The notes under the pieces are model-generated. The model had not been told where the DNA came from, searched no databases, and was given only the letters and a program-made list of their open reading frames with translations. Below are positions 7,182 through 13,891 of a stretch of DNA of 13,891 nt, in pieces. Each line of letters opens with the position of its first letter. Positions within the stretch are counted from its first letter, which is position 1. Source of the DNA: SSF53 sp036170535 (GTDB lineage Bacteria; Spirochaetota; Leptospiria; Leptospirales; Leptonemataceae); the NCBI GenBank assembly GCA_036170535.1, contig JAVHPJ010000089.1, positions 1-13,891 on the forward strand, written 5' to 3'. A program made the translations under genes and the position numbers.

Positions 7182-7406
7182 ATGCGGCTTAAATCGCACT
7201 CGCTGATGTTGGGTTACCGAGAATGGGACGCCAGCATGGTCAAGAACGGCGCGGATTGGCGCCTGGTGCTGGAATCGATAGGCCCCGTGGGGCCGGTCGA
7301 CTATATGAAAAACGGCTTCCGCATAGTGGAAGCTTCTCGCGAGGAAATCGAGGCTTTGATTGCCGGCGGCTACGAGAATCGCCGCGCGCTGCTGCGTTAC
7401 CTGTAA
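7182..7406 (+). CDS. Small unknown protein, 74 residues
   Basis: I do not recognise this family. AGGAG (7171-7175) stands 6 nt before the ATG, and the gene begins 14 bp after the dehydratase stop, so translation is well supported. The product is soluble, without signal peptide or membrane segment. It is mixed in charge, with aromatic residues early (GYREWDAS, 11-18; ADWRLVLESIGPVGPVDY, 24-41) and a helical Glu-rich end (ASREEIEALIAGGYENRRALLRYL, 51-74). The shape suggests a small beta-alpha domain. It closes the plus-strand operon and is followed by a long hairpin shared with the convergent regulator gene. Function unknown; a role tied to the adjacent dehydratase or to translation coupling is only a possibility. 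Confidence 0.78.
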   Translation: MRLKSHSLMLGYREWDASMVKNGADWRLVLESIGPVGPVDYMKNGFRIVEASREEIEALIAGGYENRRALLRYL

Positions 7407-7410
7407 AGCG

Positions 7411-7454
7411 CCGCCATACGACCGCGCGCCGCAGCGCGCCGTTCGTTCTGGCGG
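7411..7454. terminator. Hairpin between convergent genes, possible bidirectional terminator
   Basis: Between two convergent stops (7406 and 7460) an interrupted stem forms: CCGCCA (7411-7416) with TGGCGG (7449-7454), ACGA (7418-7421) with TCGT (7443-7446), and GCGCGC (7424-7429) with GCGCGC (7434-7439), closing on a 4-nt loop. It is symmetric enough to work on both strands. Neither side has a real T-run, so this is not a textbook intrinsic terminator; position is the main argument. Confidence 0.45.
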
Positions 7455-7459
7455 TTCAA

Positions 7460-7801
7460 TTACTTCTCGTCTTTCAGCTTCTGCAGACCCAGCATCGTAG
7501 TTTTCGCTACCGGCTGCAAACGCTTGGGCAGGGTATTGTACATAATCGCGACTTCCATCGCTTCATTGGACAGTTTCCCCGACGCTTGTTTGATGAAAAT
7601 CGGCTTCTTGCCGGTCAGAATCCACTCGGAGCTTATTCCGTAGGATGCTTGAATGGCCAGGGCCACGACCTTTCTGATCCGATGATGTCCGGTGAAGTAC
7701 ATTGCAACGGACGACAGCGAGATGCCCAGGGTATTGCTGAGCTCTTGCCGCGATACGTTGATTTTCTTCATGATTTTTTCGCACCGTTGTTCAGGCGTCA
7801 T
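7460..7801 (-). CDS. XRE-family helix-turn-helix regulator
   Basis: The 113-residue protein has an N-terminal Cro/C1-type helix-turn-helix: QELSNTLGISLSSVAMYFTG (19-38) is the scanning and recognition helix pair, followed by ALAIQASYGISSEWILTGKKP (47-67), the usual end of this DNA-binding fold. The remaining 45 residues (LSNEAMEVAIMYNTLPKRLQPVAKTTMLGLQKL) are helical and probably mediate dimerisation. No ligand domain is present. TAAGGAG (7808-7814) sits 6 nt before the ATG, the best ribosome-binding site in the window. The gene stands alone, convergent to the operon ending at 7406, and its A+T is visibly higher than its neighbours, suggesting later acquisition. Upstream AT-rich repeats (7855-7873, 7926-7936, 8046-8059) are candidate operators, so autoregulation is likely but unproven. 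Targets are unknown. Confidence 0.9.
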   Translation of the reverse strand: MTPEQRCEKIMKKINVSRQELSNTLGISLSSVAMYFTGHHRIRKVVALAIQASYGISSEWILTGKKPIFIKQASGKLSNEAMEVAIMYNTLPKRLQPVAKTTMLGLQKLKDEK

Positions 7802-7854
7802 TAATCGCTCCTTACTATCCAGAAAATTCCAAAAGCCCGGGCCTTTGAAAAATG

Positions 7855-7873
7855 CTATATAAAACTATATAAA
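7855..7873. repeat. Phased direct repeat CTATATAAA, candidate operator
   Basis: CTATATAAA occurs at 7855-7863 and again at 7865-7873, exactly 10 bp apart, about one helical turn, so both copies face the same side of the DNA. They lie 54-72 bp upstream of the XRE start. This spacing and place fit tandem binding of a regulator, most simply the XRE protein itself. An AT-rich accident is the alternative. Confidence 0.45.
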
Positions 7874-7924
7874 TTATTCGCTGCGCGACGTCTCGCAAAA
7901 ATCGCCAGAGATGATTATTTTAGA

Positions 7925-7954
7925 GTTATATTATAATTACCGGCCTGTCCGCAA
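7925..7954 (-). promoter_or_regulatory. Weak promoter candidate for the XRE gene
   Basis: Read on the minus strand, TTGCGG (7949-7954) and TATAAC (7925-7930) are separated by 18 bp and resemble sigma-70 -35 and -10 boxes (3/6 and 5/6 matches). Transcription would start near 7917 and give a leader of about 115 nt containing the CTATATAAA repeats. AT-rich DNA gives such matches by chance, so support is weak. Confidence 0.25.
7926..7936. repeat. Small inverted repeat TTATA-T-TATAA
   Basis: TTATA (7926-7930) and TATAA (7932-7936) are inverted copies around one T. It overlaps the proposed -10 box of the XRE promoter, a place where a repressor site could act. Short and AT-rich, so chance is possible. 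Confidence 0.3.
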
Positions 7955-8045
7955 TTTCTGTAATTTGTATGTATTTTTTGGTTCAGTCGCGTAAACAAAT
8001 GTTGGTCCTTTTTCGTCCCGGAAACGTTCGGCGGATCCAGTCCAT

Positions 8046-8059
8046 ATTATAAATATAAT
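8046..8059. repeat. Inverted repeat ATTATA-AA-TATAAT
   Basis: A perfect 6-bp inverted repeat with a 2-bp spacer in the AT-rich intergenic region, about 245 bp upstream of the XRE start. Each arm also reads as a -10 hexamer on one strand or the other, but no fitting -35 box was found on either side. Confidence 0.35.
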
Positions 8060-8114
8060 TTAGCAATTTGCGCCAGTGGAACGCGCGACGGGCGCTGGCG
8101 GCGGAGGGCGTAGC

Positions 8115-8151
8115 GGCGCAGGCTGGCCCGGGAGAGCCGGCAGCCTGCGCC
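8115..8151 (-). terminator. Strong GC hairpin just downstream of acnA
   Basis: GGCGCAGGCTG (8115-8125) and CAGCCTGCGCC (8141-8151) are perfect 11-bp inverted repeats around a 15-nt loop, beginning 6 bp after the acnA stop. In the acnA transcript this would be a very stable 3' stem. No T-run follows on the minus strand, so it may protect the mRNA end or act with Rho, not as a classical intrinsic terminator. Confidence 0.55.
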
Positions 8152-8157
8152 CGCGGG

Positions 8158-10830
8158 TCAGCGAGCTTCCTTGACGAACTTTCGCAGTACCGTGTGCAAA
8201 ATGCCGCCGTTGCGGTAATATTCGATCTCCACGGGGGTGTCCAGCCGACAGATGGCCATGAATTTCTTGCCGTCCGCCTCCACTTCGATTTCCTGCATCG
8301 GCTTGAGTCCGGCCGCGATGCCGCGGATCGAAAAGCTCTCCTTGCCGGTGAGTCCCAGGCTTTCGTGGGTCTCTCCGGCCTTGAACTGGAGCGGCAATAC
8401 GCCCATGCCGACCAGGTTCGAACGGTGAATCCGTTCGTAGCTGGATGCGATTACCGCGCGCACGCCGAGGGTGTAGGCGCCCTTGGCCGCCCAGTCGCGA
8501 CTGGATCCGGTGCCGTATTCCTGGCCGGCGAGCACTACCAGGCCAATGTTCTCTTTGCGATAACGTTCGCTTGCATCAAAGATCGTCATCTGCTCGCCGG
8601 AGGGAATGTGAACGGTCCAGCCGCCTTCCGTACCCGGGGCCAGTTGATTACGCAGACGAATATTCGCGAAGGTGCCGCGCGTCATGATGCGGTCGTTGCC
8701 GCGACGCGCCCCGTAGGAGTTGAAGTCCTTTTTGCTCACGCCCCGGGCTTTCAGGAACTGGCCGGCCGGCGTGTCCTCGCCAAAGCTGCCCGCCGGACTG
8801 ATGTGGTCGGTCGTGATCGAATCGCCCAGCTTCGCCAGGCAGCGCGCGCCGACGATGTCGGAGAGGCCGGGCGCCTCGGGCGGCATGTCGAGGAAAAACG
8901 GCGGTTCCTGGATGTACGTCGAGCTGTCGTCAAACTTGTACACCTGGCCGGTCGGGGCGGGAATCTGATTCCACATCTCCGTCGTCGTACTCAGGTTGCC
9001 GTAGCGCGAGTTGTACATCGCCGCCGTGATGGAGCTGTTTACGGCCTGGTCCACTTCCTGCGACGTGGGCCAGATCTCTTTCAAAAATACGTCTTTGCCG
9101 TCCTTGTCCTTGCCAATCGGCTGCGTATTGAAGTCAATGTCGACAGTGCCCGCAATTGCGTAGGCGACCACGAGCGGCGGGCTGGCGAGAAAATTGGCGC
9201 GCACGTTGGGATGCACGCGGCCTTCGAAGTTGCGGTTTCCGGACAACACGGACGCGGCGACCAGATTGCCTTCATTGATGGCCTTGACCACGGGCTCCGG
9301 CAGCGGTCCGGAATTGCCAATGCAGGTGGTGCAGCCGTAGCCGACGGTGTTAAAGCCTAACTGATCCAGATACCGATTTAATCCGGCCTTCTCCAGATAA
9401 TCGGTCACCACGCGACTGCCGGGCGCCAGACTGGTTTTCACATAGGGTTGCGCTTTGAGGCCGCGTTCCACGGCTTTTTTGGCCACCAGGCCCGCGCCGA
9501 GCATCACGCTGGGATTGGACGTGTTCGTGCAGGAAGTGATCGCGGCGATGACCACGTTGCCGTGGGTGATTTCGGTCTTGTAAGAATCTTCGACCTGGCC
9601 TTTGGCGGCGAGTTGCGCGTCGGTAAGTTCAAAGCCGCGTTCTTTAATCGGAGCGCGCAGACTCTTGCGCCATGTCGTTTGCATGTCTTTTAAGTTCACG
9701 CGGTCCTGCGGACGCTTGGGGCCGGCGAGGGCGGGTTCGATCGTGCCGAGGTCGAGCTCCAGCATGTCCGTGTACTGCGGTTCCGGACTGGCGTCCGTGC
9801 GGAAGAGGCCCTGCGCTTTGTAGTACTTCTCAACCAGATCAATCGTCTCAGGCTTACGACCGGTCGCTTCAAGATACCGCAGAGTTTCGGCGTCGACGGG
9901 AAAAAAGCCGCAGGTTGCGCCGTATTCCGGCGCCATGTTGGCGATCGTCGCGCGGTCGGCGAGGGACATATTCGAAAGGCCCGGTCCGACAAACTCGACG
10001 AATTTGTTCACCACGCCTTTTTTGCGCAGCATCTCCGTAACGCGCAGCACCAGGTCCGTCGCAGTCGCGCCGCTCGGCATTTTGCCGGTCATGCGAAAGC
10101 CCACGACCTGCGGAATCAGCATGTAGATCGGCTGACCCAGCATGACGGCCTCCGCTTCGATGCCGCCCACGCCCCAGCCAAGCACGCCCAGACCGTTAAT
10201 CATGGTCGTGTGCGAGTCGGTGCCGACCAGGCTGTCCGGATAGGCCACGCCGTCGCGCACCAGCGCGGCCGTCGCGAGGTACTCAAGATTCACCTGATGC
10301 ACAATGCCGACGCCCGGCGGAACTATGCCGAAATTCTGGAAGGCCTGTTGGCCCCATTTCAAAAATTCGTAACGCTCGCGGTTGCGATCAAATTCAACTT
10401 CGAGATTTTTTTTGAGCGAGTCGGCGCCGCCAAAGTAGTCGACCTGCACGCTGTGGTCGATGACGAGATCGACGCGCACGCGCGGATTAATGCGCGCCGG
10501 ATCGCCGCCTGCGCGCACCATGGCGTTGCGCATCGCCGCCAGGTCCACCACGGCCGGCACGCCGGTGAAATCCTGCATGATTACGCGGCCCGGCAAAAAC
10601 GCCGTCTCTTCGTCCGGTTCTTTCTTCGCGTCCCAGTGCAGGAGCTTTTTTACGTCCGCTTCGGTGATAATGTAGTCGTCGTGATTGCGCAGGGCCGCTT
10701 CCAGCAGCACGCGCATGGAATAGGGCAGTCGATCGAGTTCTTGTTTGGTTCCGACGCTATCGAGTCGGTAGTAGTCAAGTTTGCCGGCTCTGGATTCAAG
10801 CGCGGCGCGCGCCTTAAACGGGTCGCCCAT
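8158..10830 (-). CDS. acnA: Aconitate hydratase A (aconitase)
   Basis: The 890-residue product is full-length aconitase A, the cytoplasmic TCA-cycle enzyme that converts citrate to isocitrate through cis-aconitate. The three cysteines that hold the 4Fe-4S cluster are present: Cys434 in SCTNTSNP and Cys500/Cys503 in YGCTTCIGNSG. Other family stretches are QDFTGVPAVVDLAAMR (86-101), IDHSVQVD (124-131), the substrate-contacting GTDSHTTM (203-210), and, in the C-terminal swivel domain, GDSITTDHISPAG, SYGARRGND and AGQEYGTGSSRDWAAKG. The frame is open to 10902, but the ATG at 10830 is chosen: GAGG (10838-10841) stands 7 nt upstream and MGDPFKAR is a normal aconitase start. A 114-bp gap with a bulged hairpin separates it from the DUF167 gene, so it may have its own promoter or leader control. 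A strong hairpin follows the stop. Confidence 0.98.
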   Translation of the reverse strand: MGDPFKARAALESRAGKLDYYRLDSVGTKQELDRLPYSMRVLLEAALRNHDDYIITEADVKKLLHWDAKKEPDEETAFLPGRVIMQDFTGVPAVVDLAAMRNAMVRAGGDPARINPRVRVDLVIDHSVQVDYFGGADSLKKNLEVEFDRNRERYEFLKWGQQAFQNFGIVPPGVGIVHQVNLEYLATAALVRDGVAYPDSLVGTDSHTTMINGLGVLGWGVGGIEAEAVMLGQPIYMLIPQVVGFRMTGKMPSGATATDLVLRVTEMLRKKGVVNKFVEFVGPGLSNMSLADRATIANMAPEYGATCGFFPVDAETLRYLEATGRKPETIDLVEKYYKAQGLFRTDASPEPQYTDMLELDLGTIEPALAGPKRPQDRVNLKDMQTTWRKSLRAPIKERGFELTDAQLAAKGQVEDSYKTEITHGNVVIAAITSCTNTSNPSVMLGAGLVAKKAVERGLKAQPYVKTSLAPGSRVVTDYLEKAGLNRYLDQLGFNTVGYGCTTCIGNSGPLPEPVVKAINEGNLVAASVLSGNRNFEGRVHPNVRANFLASPPLVVAYAIAGTVDIDFNTQPIGKDKDGKDVFLKEIWPTSQEVDQAVNSSITAAMYNSRYGNLSTTTEMWNQIPAPTGQVYKFDDSSTYIQEPPFFLDMPPEAPGLSDIVGARCLAKLGDSITTDHISPAGSFGEDTPAGQFLKARGVSKKDFNSYGARRGNDRIMTRGTFANIRLRNQLAPGTEGGWTVHIPSGEQMTIFDASERYRKENIGLVVLAGQEYGTGSSRDWAAKGAYTLGVRAVIASSYERIHRSNLVGMGVLPLQFKAGETHESLGLTGKESFSIRGIAAGLKPMQEIEVEADGKKFMAICRLDTPVEIEYYRNGGILHTVLRKFVKEAR

Positions 10831-10870
10831 GGAAATACCTCGGTTGTCTGCAAGCAGCTCTATTAGTCGG

Positions 10871-10897
10871 GGCCAGAGTCGTTCCCGGAACCTGGCC
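10871..10897 (-). other. Bulged hairpin in the acnA leader
   Basis: CTGGCC (10892-10897) pairs with GGCCAG (10871-10876), and GAAC (10888-10891) pairs with GTTC (10881-10884). The 4-nt AGTC (10877-10880) is bulged and the loop is 3 nt. The structure lies 41-67 bp upstream of the acnA start and about 50 bp after the DUF167 stop. It could end the upstream transcript or form a leader element of acnA mRNA. A bulged stem recalls regulatory hairpins of iron-linked genes, but no known element is recognised. Confidence 0.35.
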
Positions 10898-10944
10898 AGC
10901 AACCAAAATAAGATTTCGGACGAAAGCGCGCCGGCCGGTCCGTC

Positions 10945-11178
10945 TCAAGTGCGCTCAAATTCCAGCAGCTTGGTGCGCGCGCCTTCGCCGCGGACCAGGC
11001 GCAGCGCCGAGGGAGGCAGGCCCAGTTCCCGGGCGACCGCGCGAAGGATCGCTGCATTCGCTTTGCCTTCGGTCGCCGGTTCTCGGACGCGCACTGTCCA
11101 CTCCCGTTCGGAGAGTTTTTCGACGCCCGGTTTGCGCGAGCCCGGTTTGGCGTGCACGGTAAGTCGTTCAAGCGTCAA
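10945..11178 (-). CDS. DUF167/YggU family protein (UPF0235)
   Basis: The 77-residue product is a complete member of the widespread YggU/DUF167 family. Diagnostic stretches are the N-terminal VHAKPGSRKPGV (8-19), VREPATEGKANAAILR (31-46, with the hallmark EGKAN) and the closing VRGEGARTKLLEF (62-74). These small cytoplasmic proteins have no established function. The start is a TTG at 11178, overlapping the end of the cyclic-di-GMP gene by 11 bp, so the two are probably translated from one message. A GTG at 11157 would shorten it by seven residues and is possible. The gap to acnA is 114 bp. Confidence 0.92.
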   Translation of the reverse strand: MTLERLTVHAKPGSRKPGVEKLSEREWTVRVREPATEGKANAAILRAVARELGLPPSALRLVRGEGARTKLLEFERT

Positions 11179-13231
11179 CGGAACTCGCCTGCCGGCCGTG
11201 CGCGCCGAGTCTAGTCGCTTCAGCGGCGCTCAGGGGGCGTCCCAGGTGGAAGCCCTGGGCAATGTCGCAGTGTTTGAGCGCCAACCATTCCAGTTGTTCC
11301 GGCGTTTCCACGCCCTCGGCCACCGTTTCCAGGCCCAGTTCCTGACACAGAGTCAGAATGGCGCTGACAATCGCTGCGCTCTCGCGATCGCCCGGCAGGG
11401 GCCGTACAAACTCCCGATCAATTTTTACCGCCTGCACAGGCAAGCGCTTGAGATAAGTCAAAGAGGAGTAGCCGGTGCCAAAATCGTCGATTGCGGTGCG
11501 CACGCCCATTTCGGTCAATAGCGTCAGGGTGCGATGGGCGCTGTCCGGTCCGTCGATGGCGACGCTCTCGGTACATTCCAGCTCGAGGAGGCCGGGCGGC
11601 GTTCCGGTTTCCGCGAGCAGAGCCGCCACAAGCGCCGGCAAATTCTGCGTTGCGAATTGACGCGCGGATACGTTCACCGCGACGCGCAACGGAGCGTCGT
11701 TGTGCAGCCACGCGGCAGCCTGTTTGAGCGCCGTGCGCAGAGTCCAGACGCCGAGCGCATCGATCAAATTGCTTTCTTCGGCGATCGGTATAAACTGCGC
11801 GGGCGAAAGCTCGCCGAGTTCCGGATGTCGCCAGCGCACAAGGGCTTCAAAGCCGATCAAACGACCGGTGCGAATTTCAAACTGCGGCTGGTACAACAGA
11901 TAGAGTTCATCCCGTTCAATGGCGCGGCGCAAGGAACTCTCAAGGCGCATGCGCTCGCGCATGCGTTCGGCGACGGCGCCGCCCAGAAGTTCAAACCGAT
12001 CCCCGCCGGCGGCGCGTGCGCGTTGCATGGTCGCCTGCGCTTCGCTGAGCAAGGCGGCGGCGTCGCCGGCGCCGGGCGCCGCAAACACGCAGCCGCCGCT
12101 GAGCCGCAAAAATACCTCGTCCGCGCCGGTCAGAAAGGGCGTCTGAAATGCAAGCCGGATGCGTTCAATGAGCGGCGAGAGCGCCTCCAGGCTCGCAATA
12201 TTCTCCGCGATCAATGCGAACTCGTCGCCGGTAAAGCGCGCGAGCGTATCGTCGGGGGCCAGCAGGGCGGAGAGTCGCGCCGCGCATTCTGCGAGGATGC
12301 GATCGGCCGCCAGGGGGCCAAAGCTCTGGTTGATCAATTGAAAGCGGTCAATGTTGATGTAGAGCAGTCCAAAACCCTCTAAGTGGCCGCTGCGCAGGCG
12401 CCGGCAGGCCTGCTGCAGTCGGTCCATGAACAATTGACGATTGGGCAGACTGGTCAGACGATCGTAGAGTTTGCTGTCTGTGATATCGGTCTGGGAGCCG
12501 GCCAGGCGCGCGGCGCGTCCGCCGCGATTGCGCACCGCGGCGCCGCGGCAAAGCATCCAGCGATATGCGCCGCCGCTGTCCGCCAGGCGATACTCCACGG
12601 CGATCTGATTCGAGTCGCCGTTGACCGCGCTGTTCAGCGCCGCATCGACGGCGGCGCGATCTTCCGGATGCACTCGATCCAGCCAGGTGGCGGGTTCGTT
12701 CGCCAGATCCTCGTCCGCGAATCCGATCAGCGCCTTCCAGCGCGGCGAAAGATAGAGGGCGCCGTCTTCCAGATTCCAGTCCCAGAGGCCGTCGTTGACG
12801 CCCTGCGCGACCAGTGCATACCGTTCCTGACTCGCCCGCAGATCCTCCTGGGCGCGTTTCCGTTCGACGGCATAGCGCAGGGCGCGCACGAGACCGTAAT
12901 CGTCCAGACGCCCCTTCACCAGATAATCCTGAGCGCCCAGTTGCACGGCGGAGAGCGCGGCGCTTTCATCTTCCGTGCCCGTCAGAATAACAACAGCCAG
13001 TTCGGGGCGCAGTTCGAAGATTCGGCGGAATGTATCCAGCCCCACGGAATCGGGCAGATGCAGATCGACCAGCGCCGCATCGAAACACGCGCTTTCCAGT
13101 AAGGACAGACTGGCGGCGAGGGTAGTCGCCGTTGTAAGCGTGAAGGCGGGATCGCGCGCCAGAAGGCCGCGGACGAGCGCTGCGTTCACCGGATTGTCTT
13201 CGACCAACAGCGTTCGAATTGTGGCGGTCAT
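11168..13231 (-). CDS. Response regulator with PAS, degenerate GGDEF and intact EAL domains
   Basis: A 687-residue cytoplasmic signalling protein. Residues 5-122 are a receiver with acidic pair Glu11/Asp12, phospho-acceptor Asp56 in LVDLHLPDS, Thr84 and Lys106. Residues 132-250 are a PAS domain of the HPEDR type. Residues 255-415 are a GGDEF domain whose active-site loop reads RFTGDEF (332-338), and whose metal/GTP motif is DRFQLINQSFG instead of DRFKxINDxxGH, so cyclase activity is doubtful. Residues 430-675 are an EAL domain with a full set of catalytic residues: Glu462 (FEALVRW), Asn520, Glu552 (LECTES), Asp582/Asp583 (DDFGTGYSS), Lys603 and Glu639. The protein is therefore probably a phosphodiesterase that degrades cyclic di-GMP, controlled by phosphorylation. 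No partner histidine kinase is in the window. It begins 2 bp after the upstream gene and overlaps the DUF167 gene downstream. Confidence 0.95.
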   Translation of the reverse strand: MTATIRTLLVEDNPVNAALVRGLLARDPAFTLTTATTLAASLSLLESACFDAALVDLHLPDSVGLDTFRRIFELRPELAVVILTGTEDESAALSAVQLGAQDYLVKGRLDDYGLVRALRYAVERKRAQEDLRASQERYALVAQGVNDGLWDWNLEDGALYLSPRWKALIGFADEDLANEPATWLDRVHPEDRAAVDAALNSAVNGDSNQIAVEYRLADSGGAYRWMLCRGAAVRNRGGRAARLAGSQTDITDSKLYDRLTSLPNRQLFMDRLQQACRRLRSGHLEGFGLLYINIDRFQLINQSFGPLAADRILAECAARLSALLAPDDTLARFTGDEFALIAENIASLEALSPLIERIRLAFQTPFLTGADEVFLRLSGGCVFAAPGAGDAAALLSEAQATMQRARAAGGDRFELLGGAVAERMRERMRLESSLRRAIERDELYLLYQPQFEIRTGRLIGFEALVRWRHPELGELSPAQFIPIAEESNLIDALGVWTLRTALKQAAAWLHNDAPLRVAVNVSARQFATQNLPALVAALLAETGTPPGLLELECTESVAIDGPDSAHRTLTLLTEMGVRTAIDDFGTGYSSLTYLKRLPVQAVKIDREFVRPLPGDRESAAIVSAILTLCQELGLETVAEGVETPEQLEWLALKHCDIAQGFHLGRPLSAAEATRLGAHGRQASSVDA

Positions 13232-13233
13232 GT

Positions 13234-13891
13234 TCAGCGGAAGCGAGCGTCTTCCAGCAATAGAGCGTGCACGGGCGACGAATCGTCCGGACCGTCTGTC
13301 ACCGCAATGCGCGTAAAATAGGCCGCCGGTCCGAGCGTTGCGAGCCCGGAATAATGCAGCGCTCCGGCATAAGACGAATACAGCTCGCGGTACGTAAATT
13401 GAATCAGCGCAAGCTGAGAATTATTTTTTACGATCCACGCCAGATACTGATCGCTTTCGCTTGAGAGCTCATTAACTGCTGATGAAACAAAAACAAGATC
13501 ATAACGTTGGCCGTCAATTTCACGCTCTCCGGCCGGACGGGCGTCGCCGAGCGTCGCCAGAGTGCACGGCGCTTCAATATACAGGCGCGCCGACTCAAGG
13601 TATACCCGGACGCCGGCTGCGTCATCGATCTCCTCGCGGCCCTCGACAATGGAGTAGGCGCGCCCGTCGCGTACGCCGATAAACTCGCCCTGGCGCGCGC
13701 CGCCCAGAAATTCCGCGCGCACGTCGGGATGTCCTGGCCGCCAGACAAACTCCAGGCGTTCGTCGTTCGATGGCAGCGGAGTGAACTGCCGTAACAGGCC
13801 GGAGGCCCACACATCGCGCGCCTTTATGCGGACTTCCGCGGCGGACGACAGTCCGCTCCGGCAGAGTTCCGGGCGCGCGGCCGCGGGGGGG
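13234..13891 (-). CDS. Unknown protein, N-terminus cut by the window edge
   Basis: The frame runs through the right edge of the window without a stop, so the true start is outside; the first in-window start-like codon (GTG at 13812) need not be real. About 218 residues are visible. The part from 13812 begins WASGLLRQF. The C-terminal half has alternating strands: YDLVFVSSAVNELSSE, DQYLAWIVKNNSQLALIQFTYREL, TRIAVTDGPDDSSP. A strand pair containing DQYLAWI followed by a turn and a strand ending in TYRE resembles LolA-type and related lipoprotein-carrier folds. This is a weak fold impression, and I cannot name the family. It lies 2 bp upstream of the cyclic-di-GMP gene, so the two are likely cotranscribed. 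Confidence 0.72.
   Translation of the reverse strand, partial: PPAAARPELCRSGLSSAAEVRIKARDVWASGLLRQFTPLPSNDERLEFVWRPGHPDVRAEFLGGARQGEFIGVRDGRAYSIVEGREEIDDAAGVRVYLESARLYIEAPCTLATLGDARPAGEREIDGQRYDLVFVSSAVNELSSESDQYLAWIVKNNSQLALIQFTYRELYSSYAGALHYSGLATLGPAAYFTRIAVTDGPDDSSPVHALLLEDARFR

Larger units (their letters stand above)
7802..8157. other. AT-rich intergenic region upstream of the XRE gene
   Basis: These 356 bp between the XRE start and the acnA stop contain no convincing gene. About 7815-8070 is strikingly AT-rich against G+C-rich surroundings and carries a phased direct repeat (7855-7873), two small AT inverted repeats (7926-7936, 8046-8059) and a weak promoter candidate (7925-7954). The last 90 bp return to high G+C and include the strong hairpin just downstream of acnA. 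No tRNA-like cloverleaf is visible. Confidence 0.8.

Noticed and set aside
7836..7850. Palindrome-like AAAGCCCGGGCCTTT upstream of the XRE gene as an attenuator
   Set aside because: The two arms differ by one base and leave almost no loop, so a stable RNA hairpin is unlikely.
8068..9360. 430-codon open frame on the plus strand opposite acnA
   Set aside because: It lies almost wholly antisense to a confident aconitase gene. Its protein has no recognisable family, and long antisense frames are expected in G+C-rich coding DNA.
11534..12382. 282-codon open frame on the plus strand opposite the GGDEF-EAL gene
   Set aside because: Antisense shadow of a confident signalling gene with no family resemblance.

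Overview
The window comes from the chromosome of a Gram-negative bacterium with fairly high G+C. Envelope features (a lipoprotein with a lipobox, an LptE-like protein, an ArnE/F-like small transporter) and menaquinone synthesis by the futalosine route point that way. A relaxed lipobox, a SpoIIE-like protein and an XRE regulator of a style common in leptospires would suit a spirochaete, but the sequence alone does not settle the taxonomy. Nothing indicates a plasmid, prophage, insertion sequence or CRISPR array.

Region 1 (about 80-4206, minus strand) reads mqnA, a UbiA-type prenyltransferase (MqnP-like), a UbiX-type flavin prenyltransferase, tyrS and a small zinc-ribbon protein. The first three make a menaquinone block: MqnA commits chorismate to the futalosine pathway, the UbiA-like enzyme prenylates the late naphthoate, and the UbiX-like enzyme supplies prenylated flavin to a UbiD-type decarboxylase that is not in the window. 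The UbiA and UbiX genes overlap as TAATG.

Region 2 (about 4207-7406, plus strand) starts divergently behind a near-perfect 24-bp palindrome. It is a tightly packed run of six genes: an unknown exported protein, a protein resembling the C-terminal half of a SpoIIE/PP2C phosphatase without its metal ligands, an LptE-like lipoprotein, a four-helix EamA/ArnE-like transporter, a pterin-4a-carbinolamine dehydratase and a 74-residue unknown protein.

Region 3 (7407-8157) holds one minus-strand XRE-family regulator. It is followed by a long hairpin shared with the convergent operon and preceded by a conspicuously AT-rich intergenic stretch with phased direct repeats and small inverted repeats, possibly operators.

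Region 4 (8158-13891, minus strand) reads, in transcription order, a truncated unknown protein (perhaps LolA-like), a REC-PAS-GGDEF-EAL cyclic-di-GMP protein with a complete EAL site and an eroded GGDEF site, a DUF167/YggU protein, and aconitase A with all three iron-sulfur cysteines. Strong hairpins lie just upstream and just downstream of acnA.

Most of the window is ordinary housekeeping DNA. The items most worth a second look are the phosphatase-like protein inside the envelope-type operon, the AT-rich control region of the XRE gene, and the palindrome between the two divergent operons. No clearly new multi-gene system was identified.
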